A stretch of DNA of 64,000 bases from Arthrobacter gandavensis (GTDB taxonomy: Bacteria > Actinomycetota > Actinomycetes > Actinomycetales > Micrococcaceae), in contig NZ_JADKYW010000002.1 of assembly GCF_015355785.1 (NCBI RefSeq), positions 62,001 to 126,000 on the forward strand, written 5' to 3'. The translations under genes and the position numbers were made by a program. Positions within the stretch are counted from its first letter, which is position 1. Every line of letters starts with the position of its first letter. Below, one piece after another: positions 37,203-45,597 of this stretch. The notes beneath the pieces were generated by a model, which was not told where the DNA came from, did no database searches, and saw nothing but the letters and a program-made list of their open reading frames with translations.

Positions 37203-37799
37203 ATGACCATGTTCCGTTCCACGGCCCGGCAGTTTGCCGTGGCCGCCAAGGCCCTGGCACTGTTTACCCTGCTGCTGGGCATCGCCTATCCGCTGCTCGC
37301 CACCGCCGCCGCGCAGACGGCCGCCGGGCATTTGGCCAACGGCTCACCTGTCTCGGCCGGCGGTAATATCACCGGCTCGGCCCTGCTCGGCCAGTCGTTC
37401 ACGGACGATTCCGGCGCGGCCCTGCCGCAGTGGTTCCAATCCCGCCCCGGAACCTACGACGGCGCTGTCTCCGGCGGCAGCAACCTGGGACCGTCCAGCA
37501 CCGAACTGGCGGAGGCGCTCGAGGAACGCCGCCAGGCCGTGGCCGGCCTGGAATCGGTTCCGGCCGCAGACGTACCCGCCGATGCGCTCACCGCCTCTGC
37601 GTCAGGACTGGACCCCCATATCAGCCCGGAATACGCGTACCTCCAGGCGGCACGGGTAGCGCAGGCCCGGGAGCTGCCCGAACCCGCCGTCCGTGCCCTG
37701 GTGGACACGGCTGTGCAGGGCCGAATCGCGGGGTTCATGGGCGAACCAACCGTAAACGTGTTGGAACTGAACATGGCACTGCGGGAGCTGGACAATTAA
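37203..37799 (+). CDS. kdpC: K+-transporting ATPase subunit C
   Basis: A 198-residue subunit with one N-terminal membrane helix (LALFTLLLGIAYPLL) and a periplasm-side domain containing GSALLGQSFTDD, FQSRPGTYDG, SGLDPHISPEYAYLQAARVA and the terminal NVLELNMAL. All are standard KdpC features. The ATG at 37203 was preferred over an earlier in-frame ATG that lies inside kdpB. The gap to kdpB is 16 bases and to kdpD is 3. Confidence 0.96.
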   Translation: MTMFRSTARQFAVAAKALALFTLLLGIAYPLLATAAAQTAAGHLANGSPVSAGGNITGSALLGQSFTDDSGAALPQWFQSRPGTYDGAVSGGSNLGPSSTELAEALEERRQAVAGLESVPAADVPADALTASASGLDPHISPEYAYLQAARVAQARELPEPAVRALVDTAVQGRIAGFMGEPTVNVLELNMALRELDN

Positions 37800-37802
37800 G
37801 GG

Positions 37803-40304
37803 ATGACACGAGGAGAGCTCCGGGTGTTCCTGGGCGCAGCCCCGGGGGTCGGAAAGACCTACACCATGGCGGAGGAAGGCCACCGCCTGCGCGGCGAGGG
37901 CCGGGACGTGGTGGTGGCCGTGGTGGAAACCCACGGCCGGGCCGCGACGGCCGCAGCCGTTAGGGGCCTGGACGAGGTTCCCCGGCGCCGGGTGGATCAC
38001 CGCGGCCTGCTGCTCGAGGAACTGGACCTGCCCGCGGTGCTGGCACGGCAGCCGGAGTATGCACTGGTGGATGAACTGGCGCATACCAACGCACCGGGCC
38101 TTGAACACGCCAAACGGTGGCAGGATGTCCAGGCCCTGCTGGCTGCCGGAATCAATGTGCTCTCCACCGTGAACATCCAGCACATCGACTCGCTCAACGA
38201 CGTGGTGGAAGGCATCACCGGCACCGTACAGCGCGAAACCGTGCCGGACAGCGTGCTCCGTTCGGCGGACCAGATTGAACTGGTGGACATCGCCCCGGAG
38301 CTGCTGCGGGGCCGGCTGGCCGAGGGAATCATTTACCCGGCTGCACGGGTGGATGCGGCGCTGTCCAACTACTTCCGCGTGGGTAACCTGACTGCCCTGC
38401 GCGAGCTGGCGCTGCTCTGGCTTGCCGATGAAGTGGACAGCGCCCTGAACCGGTACCGGACGCAGAAGGGAATCCGCAGCAAGTGGGAGGCCCGCGAGCG
38501 CGTTGTGGTGGCACTCACCGGAGGACCGGAGGGGCAGACGCTGCTGCGCCGGGGCGCCCGCATCGCAGCACGTTCAGCGGGCGGTGAGCTGCTGGCCGTG
38601 CACGTGACCAATCCTGACGGACTGAGGGGAAGCCGCCCCGGCGAGCTGGCCGTGCAGCGGGCCCTGGTGGAGAAACTCGGCGGCACCTTCCACCAGGTGG
38701 TGGGATCGGACGTTCCCGGTTCCCTGGTGGATTTTGCCCGGTCCGCCAACGCCACCCAGCTGGTTATTGGGGTCAGCCGCCGGGCCCGGTTGAAGGCCCT
38801 GTTCGGCGGCCCCGGCATCGGTGCCACCGTCATCCGGCTGTCCGGGGACATCGACGTGCACATCGTGAACCACGGCGCCGCCGGGGGCAACCGCGGGCTG
38901 CCGCGGCTGGGCGGGGCACTGAGTGCCCGTCGGCGCCTGGCAGGGTTCGCCCTTGCCCTCGCCGGAGGTCCGCTGCTCACCTGGCTGCTGGTGGGGGTGA
39001 GCACCCCCGAATCCGTCACCAGCGATGTGCTGGCCTACCAGCTCCTGGTGATCCTGGTGGCGCTGGCGGGCGGGATCTGGCCGGCCCTCTTCGCGGCCCT
39101 GCTCTCCGGCGTCACGCTGGACTATTTCTTTATCCAGCCGCTGCACACCGTCACCGTCTCCGAACCGCTGCATCTGTTCGCCCTGGTGCTTTACTCTGCC
39201 AACGCCATGCTGGTCAGCTTCGTGGTGGACCGCGCTGCCCACCGCTCGCGTGCAGCCCGCCGGGCGGCGTCGGAATCGGACCTGCTGGCGTCCGTGGCCG
39301 GCAACATCCTGCGCGGCGAAGACGCGGTGGAAGCGCTGGTGGGCCGGGTCCGCGAAGCATTCAACCTGGATGCTGCCCGGCTGCGGACAGGCGACACCGA
39401 CCTGGCTGTCTCCGGCACCCCGCGGGGCACCGCCGCGCACCGGGTCGAGGTGGGCGAATCAGTCCTTGAACTCTTCGGCAGCGTTCCCGGGCCGGCGGAC
39501 CTGCGCCTGCTGGAAGTCATCGCTGCCCAGCTGGGTGCGGCACTGGACTACCGGGAGCTGTCAGTGCGGGCCGAGGGCATAGGCCCGCTCGCCGCCGCGG
39601 ACCGGGTCCGGACCGCCCTGCTGGCTGCCGTGGGGCATGACCTGCGCCGGCCCCTGACTGCGGCGACCGCAGCTGTGACCAGCCTGCGCGCCGAAGACGT
39701 GAACTGGAGCGAAGCGGACCGGCAGGAACTGCTCGCCACCGCGGAGGAATCCCTGGCCACCCTGTCCGAGCTGGTGACCAGCCTCCTGGACGTGAGCAGG
39801 CTCCAGGCCGGTGCCCTGGCTGTTTCCCTCGCCCCGCTGGAGGCTGCCGACGCGGTTCTGCCCGCGCTGGAGGAACTGCGCCTCGGTCCGGGGCAGGTGC
39901 AGCTGGACCTTCCTCCCGGGCTTCCTGCGGTGCTGGGCGATTCAGTGCTGCTGCAGCGGGTGCTGGTAAACGTGCTGGCGAACGCGGTGAGGTTCTCGCC
40001 CCCGCAGGAGAAGGTGCTGTTGGCCGCGAGCGAGTTCGGCGGGAAAGTGGAGGTGCGAGTCATAGACTGCGGGCCTGGGATTTCCCCGGAACGAGGCGAT
40101 GAAATGTTCGTTCCCTTCCAGCGTTTGGGGGATACGGACAACCAGACCGGGCTGGGCCTGGGGCTGGCAGTGGCAAAAGGATTCATGGAAGGCATGGGCG
40201 GCACCCTGGAGACGGAAACAACCCCCGGCGGCGGACTCACCATGGTGCTGGGCCTGCCCACAGTTCGAGCAGCCGCGCCGGTGGGAAGCGCGGAGCTGCT
40301 GTGA
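37803..40304 (+). CDS. kdpD: Osmosensitive K+ channel sensor histidine kinase
   Basis: An 833-residue sensor kinase. Order: KdpD domain (1-210) with the Walker A GAAPGVGKT and DELAHTNAPG, a Usp-like domain (about 235-360), a four-helix DUF4118 membrane block (about 380-490), a GAF-like region, HisKA with GHDLRRPLTAA (His near 611), and HATPase with NVLANAVRFSPP, DCGPGISPE and GLGLGLAV. It senses low K+ or turgor and phosphorylates KdpE. It ends in a GTGA overlap with kdpE, so kinase and regulator are made together and downstream of the pump genes. Confidence 0.96.
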   Translation: MTRGELRVFLGAAPGVGKTYTMAEEGHRLRGEGRDVVVAVVETHGRAATAAAVRGLDEVPRRRVDHRGLLLEELDLPAVLARQPEYALVDELAHTNAPGLEHAKRWQDVQALLAAGINVLSTVNIQHIDSLNDVVEGITGTVQRETVPDSVLRSADQIELVDIAPELLRGRLAEGIIYPAARVDAALSNYFRVGNLTALRELALLWLADEVDSALNRYRTQKGIRSKWEARERVVVALTGGPEGQTLLRRGARIAARSAGGELLAVHVTNPDGLRGSRPGELAVQRALVEKLGGTFHQVVGSDVPGSLVDFARSANATQLVIGVSRRARLKALFGGPGIGATVIRLSGDIDVHIVNHGAAGGNRGLPRLGGALSARRRLAGFALALAGGPLLTWLLVGVSTPESVTSDVLAYQLLVILVALAGGIWPALFAALLSGVTLDYFFIQPLHTVTVSEPLHLFALVLYSANAMLVSFVVDRAAHRSRAARRAASESDLLASVAGNILRGEDAVEALVGRVREAFNLDAARLRTGDTDLAVSGTPRGTAAHRVEVGESVLELFGSVPGPADLRLLEVIAAQLGAALDYRELSVRAEGIGPLAAADRVRTALLAAVGHDLRRPLTAATAAVTSLRAEDVNWSEADRQELLATAEESLATLSELVTSLLDVSRLQAGALAVSLAPLEAADAVLPALEELRLGPGQVQLDLPPGLPAVLGDSVLLQRVLVNVLANAVRFSPPQEKVLLAASEFGGKVEVRVIDCGPGISPERGDEMFVPFQRLGDTDNQTGLGLGLAVAKGFMEGMGGTLETETTPGGGLTMVLGLPTVRAAAPVGSAELL

Positions 40305-40975
40305 AGATCCTGCTGGCAGACGACGACGTCCAGATCCTCCGCGCCCTCAGGATCACCCTGTCCGCGTACGGCTACGAGGTGGTCTCGGCGTCCGACGGCG
40401 CGGCGGCGGTGCGCCGGGCGGTGGACTGCCATCCGGACCTGCTGGTCCTGGACCTCGGAATGCCCGGGCTCAGCGGCATGGAAGTCATCGAAGCCGTCCG
40501 CGGCTGGAGCACCATGCCCATCCTGGTGATCTCCGGCCGGTCCGATTCCGCAGAGAAGGTGCGGGCGCTGGACCTGGGTGCGGATGACTACGTCACCAAG
40601 CCTTTCTCCGCCGAGGAACTCCTGGCCCGGATCCGTGCCCTGAAGCGCCGCACCGGCGCCGCCCAGGACAGCCCCGCAGTCACTTTCGGCGATGTCACCG
40701 TGGACCTGGCTGCGCGCCGGGTTTCCCGGCTCAGCGACGGCACCGGCATCCGGCTCACACCCACCGAATGGCATCTGCTGGCGGCATTGCTGCGCAGTCC
40801 CGGCCACCTGCTCACCCAGGCCCAGCTCCTCAACGATGTCTGGGGGCCGGGCACCAGCGATTCGGGTTACCTGCGCCTGTATATGGCTCAGCTGCGGCGG
40901 AAACTTGAACCGGATCCCTCGCATCCGGTCCACTTCCTGACCGAACATGGCATGGGATACCGGTTCCAGCCCTAG
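40301..40975 (+). CDS. kdpE: KDP operon response regulator
   Basis: A 224-residue OmpR-class regulator starting at GTG 40301. The receiver domain has LADDDVQILRAL with the acidic pocket, LVLDLGMPGLSGME with the phosphorylated Asp near residue 51, and YVTKPFS with the conserved Lys. The C-terminal winged helix has LTPTEWHLLAALLRSPGHLL and LRRKLEPDPSHPVHFLTEHG. It activates kdp transcription under K+ limitation. A direct repeat upstream of the operon is a candidate target. Confidence 0.96.
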   Translation: MKILLADDDVQILRALRITLSAYGYEVVSASDGAAAVRRAVDCHPDLLVLDLGMPGLSGMEVIEAVRGWSTMPILVISGRSDSAEKVRALDLGADDYVTKPFSAEELLARIRALKRRTGAAQDSPAVTFGDVTVDLAARRVSRLSDGTGIRLTPTEWHLLAALLRSPGHLLTQAQLLNDVWGPGTSDSGYLRLYMAQLRRKLEPDPSHPVHFLTEHGMGYRFQP

Positions 40976-41109
40976 GCGCCGCGGGTGGTCCGCCGCCGGG
41001 ACGGAGCGCCCCCCTCCTCCTCCCGCCGGTGATCGCAGTTAGGCCGACACACAGATCATTTGCGGCATAGAACATCTACTCATCCACATGCACGGCTAGG
41101 ATGTGCTGC

Positions 41110-41607
41110 ATGACAAACGGCGGCACCTCTGCGGACGGCCCGGGCGTCAGGCCGGGAAGACTTGGCTGGGACCTCGGCGTGGTGGCGGGCTCCTACCAGT
41201 CAAGAATGGAAGCTGCCCTCGACGGCACGCCCGGCGGGCTGCGCGGTTTCCTGGTCCTGTCCACGGTCGCCTACTGCGCCCCGCCCAACCAGCAGGCCCT
41301 CGGCGCCCATCTGGGCATAGACAGGACGGTGCTGACTTACCTGATAGATGCGCTGGGCGAGGCCGGAGAAGCTGAACGCATTCCGGATCCGGCGGACCGG
41401 CGGGCCCGTAAAGTGGTGGCGACCGCTGCAGGACGCGCCCGCCTGGCAGCCTGCGAAAAGCGTATCGCGGCAGAGGAAGCGGCACTGCTGTCCGGGCTTG
41501 AGCCCGACGACGCGGAACTGCTCCGCACGCTCCTCCATCGCCTTGCAGGCCAGGCCCACCGGCCGGCGTCGGGCAGCAATCCCTGCGCTTCCCTGGACGC
41601 GGGATAA
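41110..41607 (+). CDS. MarR-family transcriptional regulator
   Basis: A protein of about 165 residues with a winged-helix fold of the MarR class. The recognition region is NQQALGAHLGIDRTVLTYLIDALGEAG, followed by the wing IPDPADRRARKVVATAAGRARL and a C-terminal dimerisation helix pair. ATG 41101 and ATG 41110 are both possible. The second has AGGA at a better distance. It lies between kdp and the thiamine operon and is probably autonomous, and no target is evident. MarR proteins usually respond to small phenolic or oxidant ligands. Confidence 0.85.
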   Translation: MTNGGTSADGPGVRPGRLGWDLGVVAGSYQSRMEAALDGTPGGLRGFLVLSTVAYCAPPNQQALGAHLGIDRTVLTYLIDALGEAGEAERIPDPADRRARKVVATAAGRARLAACEKRIAAEEAALLSGLEPDDAELLRTLLHRLAGQAHRPASGSNPCASLDAG

Positions 41608-41641
41608 CCCGGCTGGCCATTTGCCCGGAGACTTCGTAGAG

Positions 41642-41722
41642 TCGGCTGCAGTGACACGGGGTGCCGCAAGGCTGAGATGAGACCCGTCGAACCTGATCTA
41701 GTTAGAACTAGCGAAGGGATGT
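41642..41722 (+). promoter_or_regulatory. TPP riboswitch (THI element) of the thiMED operon
   Basis: The conserved THI-box blocks are present in order: ACACGGGGTGCC, GGCTGAGATGAGACCC, CGAACCTGATCTAGTTAG and ACTAGCGAAGGGA. The final AAGGGA is also the ribosome-binding site of thiM, and the flanking TCGGC (41642-41646) can pair with GCCGA (41724-41728), which includes the first base of the start codon. Ligand binding would thus hide the translation start, so control is probably translational. Confidence 0.93.
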
Positions 41723-41727
41723 CGCCG

Positions 41728-42537
41728 ATGACTATTGGCCTGACACCATATTCCGTTTCCGCCCTCCTTTCCCGCGTGCGCAGTGAACCGCCGCTGGTGC
41801 AGTGCCTGACCAACACCGTGGTCACCAACTTCACCGCCAACGTGCTGCTGGCTCTCGGTGCCGCTCCCGCCATGACGGACATACCCGGTGAGGCCGGGCC
41901 GTTCGCGCGGATCGCCTCCGGGGTGCTGATTAACCTGGGCACCCCGCACGCCGAACAGCGCACGGCCATGCTGGAAGCCGCCGCAGCTGCCAACGATGCC
42001 GGCACACCCTGGGTCCTGGACCCGGTGGCCGTGGGCAGCCTCCCGGTACGCACTGCCCTGGCCGCGGAGCTGCTGGTGCTGCGGCCCACCGCGGTGCGCG
42101 CCAACGCGTCTGAAATCATGGCGCTGGCCGGGCTGGGGGCCGGCGGGCGCGGGGTGGATGCCACGGATAATCCCGAAGATGCCCTTCCCGCCGCCGAACT
42201 GCTGGCCGCCAAATACGGTTGTGTGGTGGCGGTTTCCGGCCCCACCGACGTTCTTACCGACGGCGAATCAACCCTGCGGATCAGCAACGGAGATGTCCTG
42301 CTGACCAAGGTCACCGGCGGAGGCTGCGCCCTGGGCGCAGTGACGGCCGCGTTCCTGGCCGCCGCCGGCGACGGGGCGCAGCTCACTGCCGCGGCGGCGG
42401 CCACGGCCGCCTACACCATCGCCGCCGAGCAGGCTGCGGCGGGTGCGGCGGGGCCGGGATCCTTCGCCCCGGCGTTCCTGGACGCACTGGCCGGACTCTC
42501 ACCCGAGCACATCACCGCCATGCTGGTGGCGGCATGA
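41728..42537 (+). CDS. thiM: Hydroxyethylthiazole kinase
   Basis: A 269-residue ribokinase-fold salvage enzyme that phosphorylates 4-methyl-5-(2-hydroxyethyl)thiazole. Seen: [49 protein letters not shown] and the catalytic-Cys loop [13 protein letters not shown] near residue 200. ATG 41728 is chosen over ATG 41719 because AAGGGA is 8 bases away. It overlaps thiE by four bases. It is the first gene under the TPP riboswitch. Confidence 0.95.
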   Translation: MTIGLTPYSVSALLSRVRSEPPLVQCLTNTVVTNFTANVLLALGAAPAMTDIPGEAGPFARIASGVLINLGTPHAEQRTAMLEAAAAANDAGTPWVLDPVAVGSLPVRTALAAELLVLRPTAVRANASEIMALAGLGAGGRGVDATDNPEDALPAAELLAAKYGCVVAVSGPTDVLTDGESTLRISNGDVLLTKVTGGGCALGAVTAAFLAAAGDGAQLTAAAAATAAYTIAAEQAAAGAAGPGSFAPAFLDALAGLSPEHITAMLVAA

Positions 42538-43223
42538 GCGCCGGCGTGCAGTCCGGACTGGTCCGCCGGCCCCGCGCCCTGGCACGGAACACCGGCATCT
42601 ACCTGGTCACGGACACCAAGCAGTGCGGAGACCGGGGCGTTGCCGCAGTGGCTGCCGCTGCCGTAGCCGGCGGTGTGCGGACAGTCCAGGTCAGGGAGAA
42701 GCATGCCTCAGCCGCAGACTTCTTCGAGCTAGTACTCGCCGTGGCGGACGCCGTCGGGAACCGCGCCCTGGTGCTGGTCGATGACCGGGTGGACATTTAT
42801 CTCGCGGCACGGGCGGCCGGTGCCCGGGTGCACGGCGTCCACGTGGGCCAGAGCGATCTGGCGGCCACGGCCGTGCGCGCGCTGGTGGGCCCGGACGCCG
42901 TCGTCGGTTTGACCGCTAATACGCCCGCCCATCTGGATGCCGTGCGCTCGCTGGCGCCGGGAACGGTGGACTACCTCGGCGCCGGGGTCATCCATCCCAC
43001 CAGTACCAAACCGGATCATCCCGCCCCGCTGGGCGTGCACGGGTTCCGGGCCTTTGCCTCCGCTGCCCCGGTTCCGTCCGTGGCGATCGGTGGAATTGGA
43101 CTGCCGGATATCCGTGGCCTGCGGGCCGCCGGCGCGTCCGGAGCCGCCGTCGTATCCGCTATCTGCACCGCCGTCGATCCGCAGCGCAGCGCCGAGGAAC
43201 TGGTGGCAGCGTGGGAGGGCTGA
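42534..43223 (+). CDS. thiE: Thiamine-phosphate synthase
   Basis: A 229-residue TIM-barrel enzyme joining HMP-pyrophosphate and thiazole phosphate to thiamine phosphate. Seen: [70 protein letters not shown] and [11 protein letters not shown], all family signatures. ATG 42534 overlaps the thiM stop (ATGA). The long frame upstream lies antiphase inside thiM. Its end overlaps the thiD-tenA start by 13 bases. Confidence 0.95.
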   Translation: MSAGVQSGLVRRPRALARNTGIYLVTDTKQCGDRGVAAVAAAAVAGGVRTVQVREKHASAADFFELVLAVADAVGNRALVLVDDRVDIYLAARAAGARVHGVHVGQSDLAATAVRALVGPDAVVGLTANTPAHLDAVRSLAPGTVDYLGAGVIHPTSTKPDHPAPLGVHGFRAFASAAPVPSVAIGGIGLPDIRGLRAAGASGAAVVSAICTAVDPQRSAEELVAAWEG

Positions 43224-44767
43224 GCGTCCGGGACGTTCCGCGCGTCCTCAGCATCGCCGGTACCGACCCCACCGGCGGCGCCGGCATCCAGGCCGACCTG
43301 AAGTCCATCGCCGCCAACGGCGGGTACGGAATGGCAGTCGTCACCGCGCTCGTTGCCCAGAACACCCACGGAGTCCGCTCCGTGCACACCCCTCCTGCCG
43401 GGTTCCTGCGCGAACAGCTGGACGCGGTGAGCGACGACGTCGTTATTGACGCCGTGAAAATCGGCATGCTGGGCAGCACCGAGGTCGCCCGGACAGTGGG
43501 CGCCTGGCTGGCTGGCGTCCGGCCCCCGGCGGTGGTCCTGGATCCGGTGATGGTGGCCAGCAGCGGTGACCGGCTGCTCAGCCGCGACGCCGAAAACGCG
43601 CTGCGCGGCCTGCTGCACCGCGTTGACCTGGTGACCCCGAACCTTCCCGAACTGGCTGCACTCCTGGAAGTGGAACCGGCACAGACCTGGGAGCGCGCGC
43701 TGGATCAGGGACGCCGCCTGTCCGGCGCGTACAACACCGCAGTGCTGGTGAAGGGCGGGCATCTGGCCGGATCCGCGGCGCCGGATGCGCTGGTGATGCC
43801 CGGCGGGGACGGCCTCACGGTGTCCGAGTTCAGTTCAGCGCGGGTGGAAACCAAGAACACCCACGGCACCGGCTGTTCGCTCTCCTCCGCGGTTGCCACA
43901 CTCTTTGCCCGGACCGGCAGCTGGGTTTCCGCACTCGGCGCGGCCAAGGCCTGGCTGCAGGAAGCACTGGAGACCGCGGACCTGCTGGAGGTGGGAACCG
44001 GACACGGACCGGTGAACCACTTTGCCGGCCCCTGGCAGCGTGGCCTTGCCCCGCTGCCCCTCCCCTCCGGCACCGGTGTTCCACCCCGCGGTGAGCGCAC
44101 GGCCGGGCTTTGGTCCCGAACCGCGGACGTGCGGGAGCGGATCGCCTCCCTGGACTTTGTCCGCGGCTTGGGGGACGGGTCCCTGGACCAGGCAGTGTTC
44201 GCCAGGTATCTCGCCCAGGATGCGATCTACCTGCGGGGTTATGCCCGCGCCCTGTCCCGGGCCAGTGAACTGGCTCCGACCCTTCAGGAGCAGCTGTTCT
44301 GGGCAGAAAGTGCCAGCGGGGCCCTGGAAGCTGAACTTGAACTTCACCGGAACTGGCTTCATGCCAATACCGCAGGCGGCGGACTCCCCGGGACCGGCAA
44401 GGCTCCGGCGGACCCCGCCGAGGGGCTGGCCGCCGGACCGGTGACCCGCGGCTACCTGGACCACCTGCTGGGGACGGACCGGCACCGCGGTGACCGGCTG
44501 GAGTACGCCCGGCTGGTGGGCGCGGTGCTCCCCTGCTTCTGGGTCTACGCGGAGGCCGGTGCGGCACTTGCCGCCGGAAACCACGCCTCGCATCCCTACC
44601 GGGAGTGGCTGGACACCTACGCTGATCCGGCTTTCGCGGCCGCCACTGCCCGCGCCGTCGGAATCCTGGAAGATGTGCTTGCCGGGGATGACGCACAGCG
44701 GCGTGCCGCCGGGGAAGCGTTCGCACTGTCCGTGCAGTGGGAACATGACTTCTTCGCGGCCGGCTAG
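43211..44767 (+). CDS. thiD: Fused HMP(-P) kinase ThiD and TenA-type thiaminase II
   Basis: A 518-residue bifunctional protein. Residues 1 to about 275 are ThiD: SIAGTDPTGGAGIQADLKS, VVLDPVMVASSGD, LVTPNLPELAALL and THGTGCSLSSA. Residues 295-518 are TenA: WSRTADVRERIASLDFVRGL, FARYLAQDAIYLRGYARALS, LPCFWVYAEAG with the catalytic Cys, and a final FALSVQWEHDFFAAG with the conserved Glu. ThiD phosphorylates HMP twice, and TenA recovers HMP from degraded thiamine. Together with thiM and thiE the operon is salvage-oriented, since thiC and thiG are not here. The GTG start overlaps thiE, and the stop CTAG is shared with the convergent channel gene. Confidence 0.94.
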   Translation: MGGLSVRDVPRVLSIAGTDPTGGAGIQADLKSIAANGGYGMAVVTALVAQNTHGVRSVHTPPAGFLREQLDAVSDDVVIDAVKIGMLGSTEVARTVGAWLAGVRPPAVVLDPVMVASSGDRLLSRDAENALRGLLHRVDLVTPNLPELAALLEVEPAQTWERALDQGRRLSGAYNTAVLVKGGHLAGSAAPDALVMPGGDGLTVSEFSSARVETKNTHGTGCSLSSAVATLFARTGSWVSALGAAKAWLQEALETADLLEVGTGHGPVNHFAGPWQRGLAPLPLPSGTGVPPRGERTAGLWSRTADVRERIASLDFVRGLGDGSLDQAVFARYLAQDAIYLRGYARALSRASELAPTLQEQLFWAESASGALEAELELHRNWLHANTAGGGLPGTGKAPADPAEGLAAGPVTRGYLDHLLGTDRHRGDRLEYARLVGAVLPCFWVYAEAGAALAAGNHASHPYREWLDTYADPAFAAATARAVGILEDVLAGDDAQRRAAGEAFALSVQWEHDFFAAG

Positions 44768-45402
44768 GCTTCCCGTCCGCCGGCCGGGTTCGAGGCTGTC
44801 CGGCCGGCCAGCGGAATCCGCCACCCGTAGCGCAGGGAAAGGATGCGCAGCGTGAACACCAGCCCCGCCACGGCGATACCGAGGACAGGACCGAAGACAC
44901 CGAGGGCCGTGAACAGCGAAACCATCCCGGCGCCCAGCAGGGCCGGGACAGCGTAGACGCCGCGCGGGTTGAAGACCTGCGGCACTTCATTGGCCACCAC
45001 GTCACGCAGCAGTCCACCGCCCACAGCTGTGGTAACTCCCAGCAGTGCGGCGGAAACCGGGTTGAGGCCGGCCTGGTGCGCGGTCAGCGTGCCGGTCACA
45101 CAGAACAGGGCCAGCCCGGCGGCGTCGAATACCAGCAGGGTGCGCCGGTACCTCTGCACCCCCAGGGCGTGAGTGAATACCAGAATGGCGGCCAGGAGCG
45201 GTGGAAGCAGATAGATCGGCTTCGTGAAGGCCAGCGGCACGCCCTGGTTGATGATCAGGTCCCGTACCACCCCTCCCCCAAGCCCCACGAAGGAACCGAG
45301 CATCAGCGAGCCGACAATGTCGAAATTCCGCCGGGCCGCCAGGAGCGAACCCGAGACGGCGAAGAAAAAGATTCCGGCCAGGTCGAGGATCAGGAGTGTC
45401 AT
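44764..45402 (-). CDS. TRIC-type (UPF0126/YicG) membrane channel
   Basis: A 212-residue protein with seven predicted helices arranged as two three-helix repeats plus one. Each repeat carries a glycine-rich signature, here GLGGGVVRDLI and AVGGGLLRDVV, typical of the YicG/TRIC family of trimeric K+-permeable channels. It begins MTLLILDLAGIFFFAVSGSL, and GGAGAA precedes the ATG. It ends in a CTAG shared with thiD-tenA. Physiological ions are inferred from prokaryotic TRIC work. Confidence 0.88.
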   Translation of the reverse strand: MTLLILDLAGIFFFAVSGSLLAARRNFDIVGSLMLGSFVGLGGGVVRDLIINQGVPLAFTKPIYLLPPLLAAILVFTHALGVQRYRRTLLVFDAAGLALFCVTGTLTAHQAGLNPVSAALLGVTTAVGGGLLRDVVANEVPQVFNPRGVYAVPALLGAGMVSLFTALGVFGPVLGIAVAGLVFTLRILSLRYGWRIPLAGRTASNPAGGREA

Positions 45403-45597
45403 TGCGGTTCTCCAGCAGCTAGGGGGTACCGCGTCTTATCCTGCCAGCCCGCTTCCGGCTTGCCGACGGACTGGGAAGTGCCTACGTTCTCGGCTGCACT
45501 ATTGGGCGGGGAACGGCCGATGTGATGAAGACACAGTATCCGGCCCTCCAGCGTCCCGTTCGCGGTCTGTGTCTCCGGGCACCCCTAGGATGGGCTC

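Noticed and set aside
35102-37282. 726-residue open frame antisense to kdpB
   Set aside because: Same cause: the plus-strand kdpB has full P-type ATPase motifs, while the antisense product is low-complexity and His/Gly/Arg-rich.
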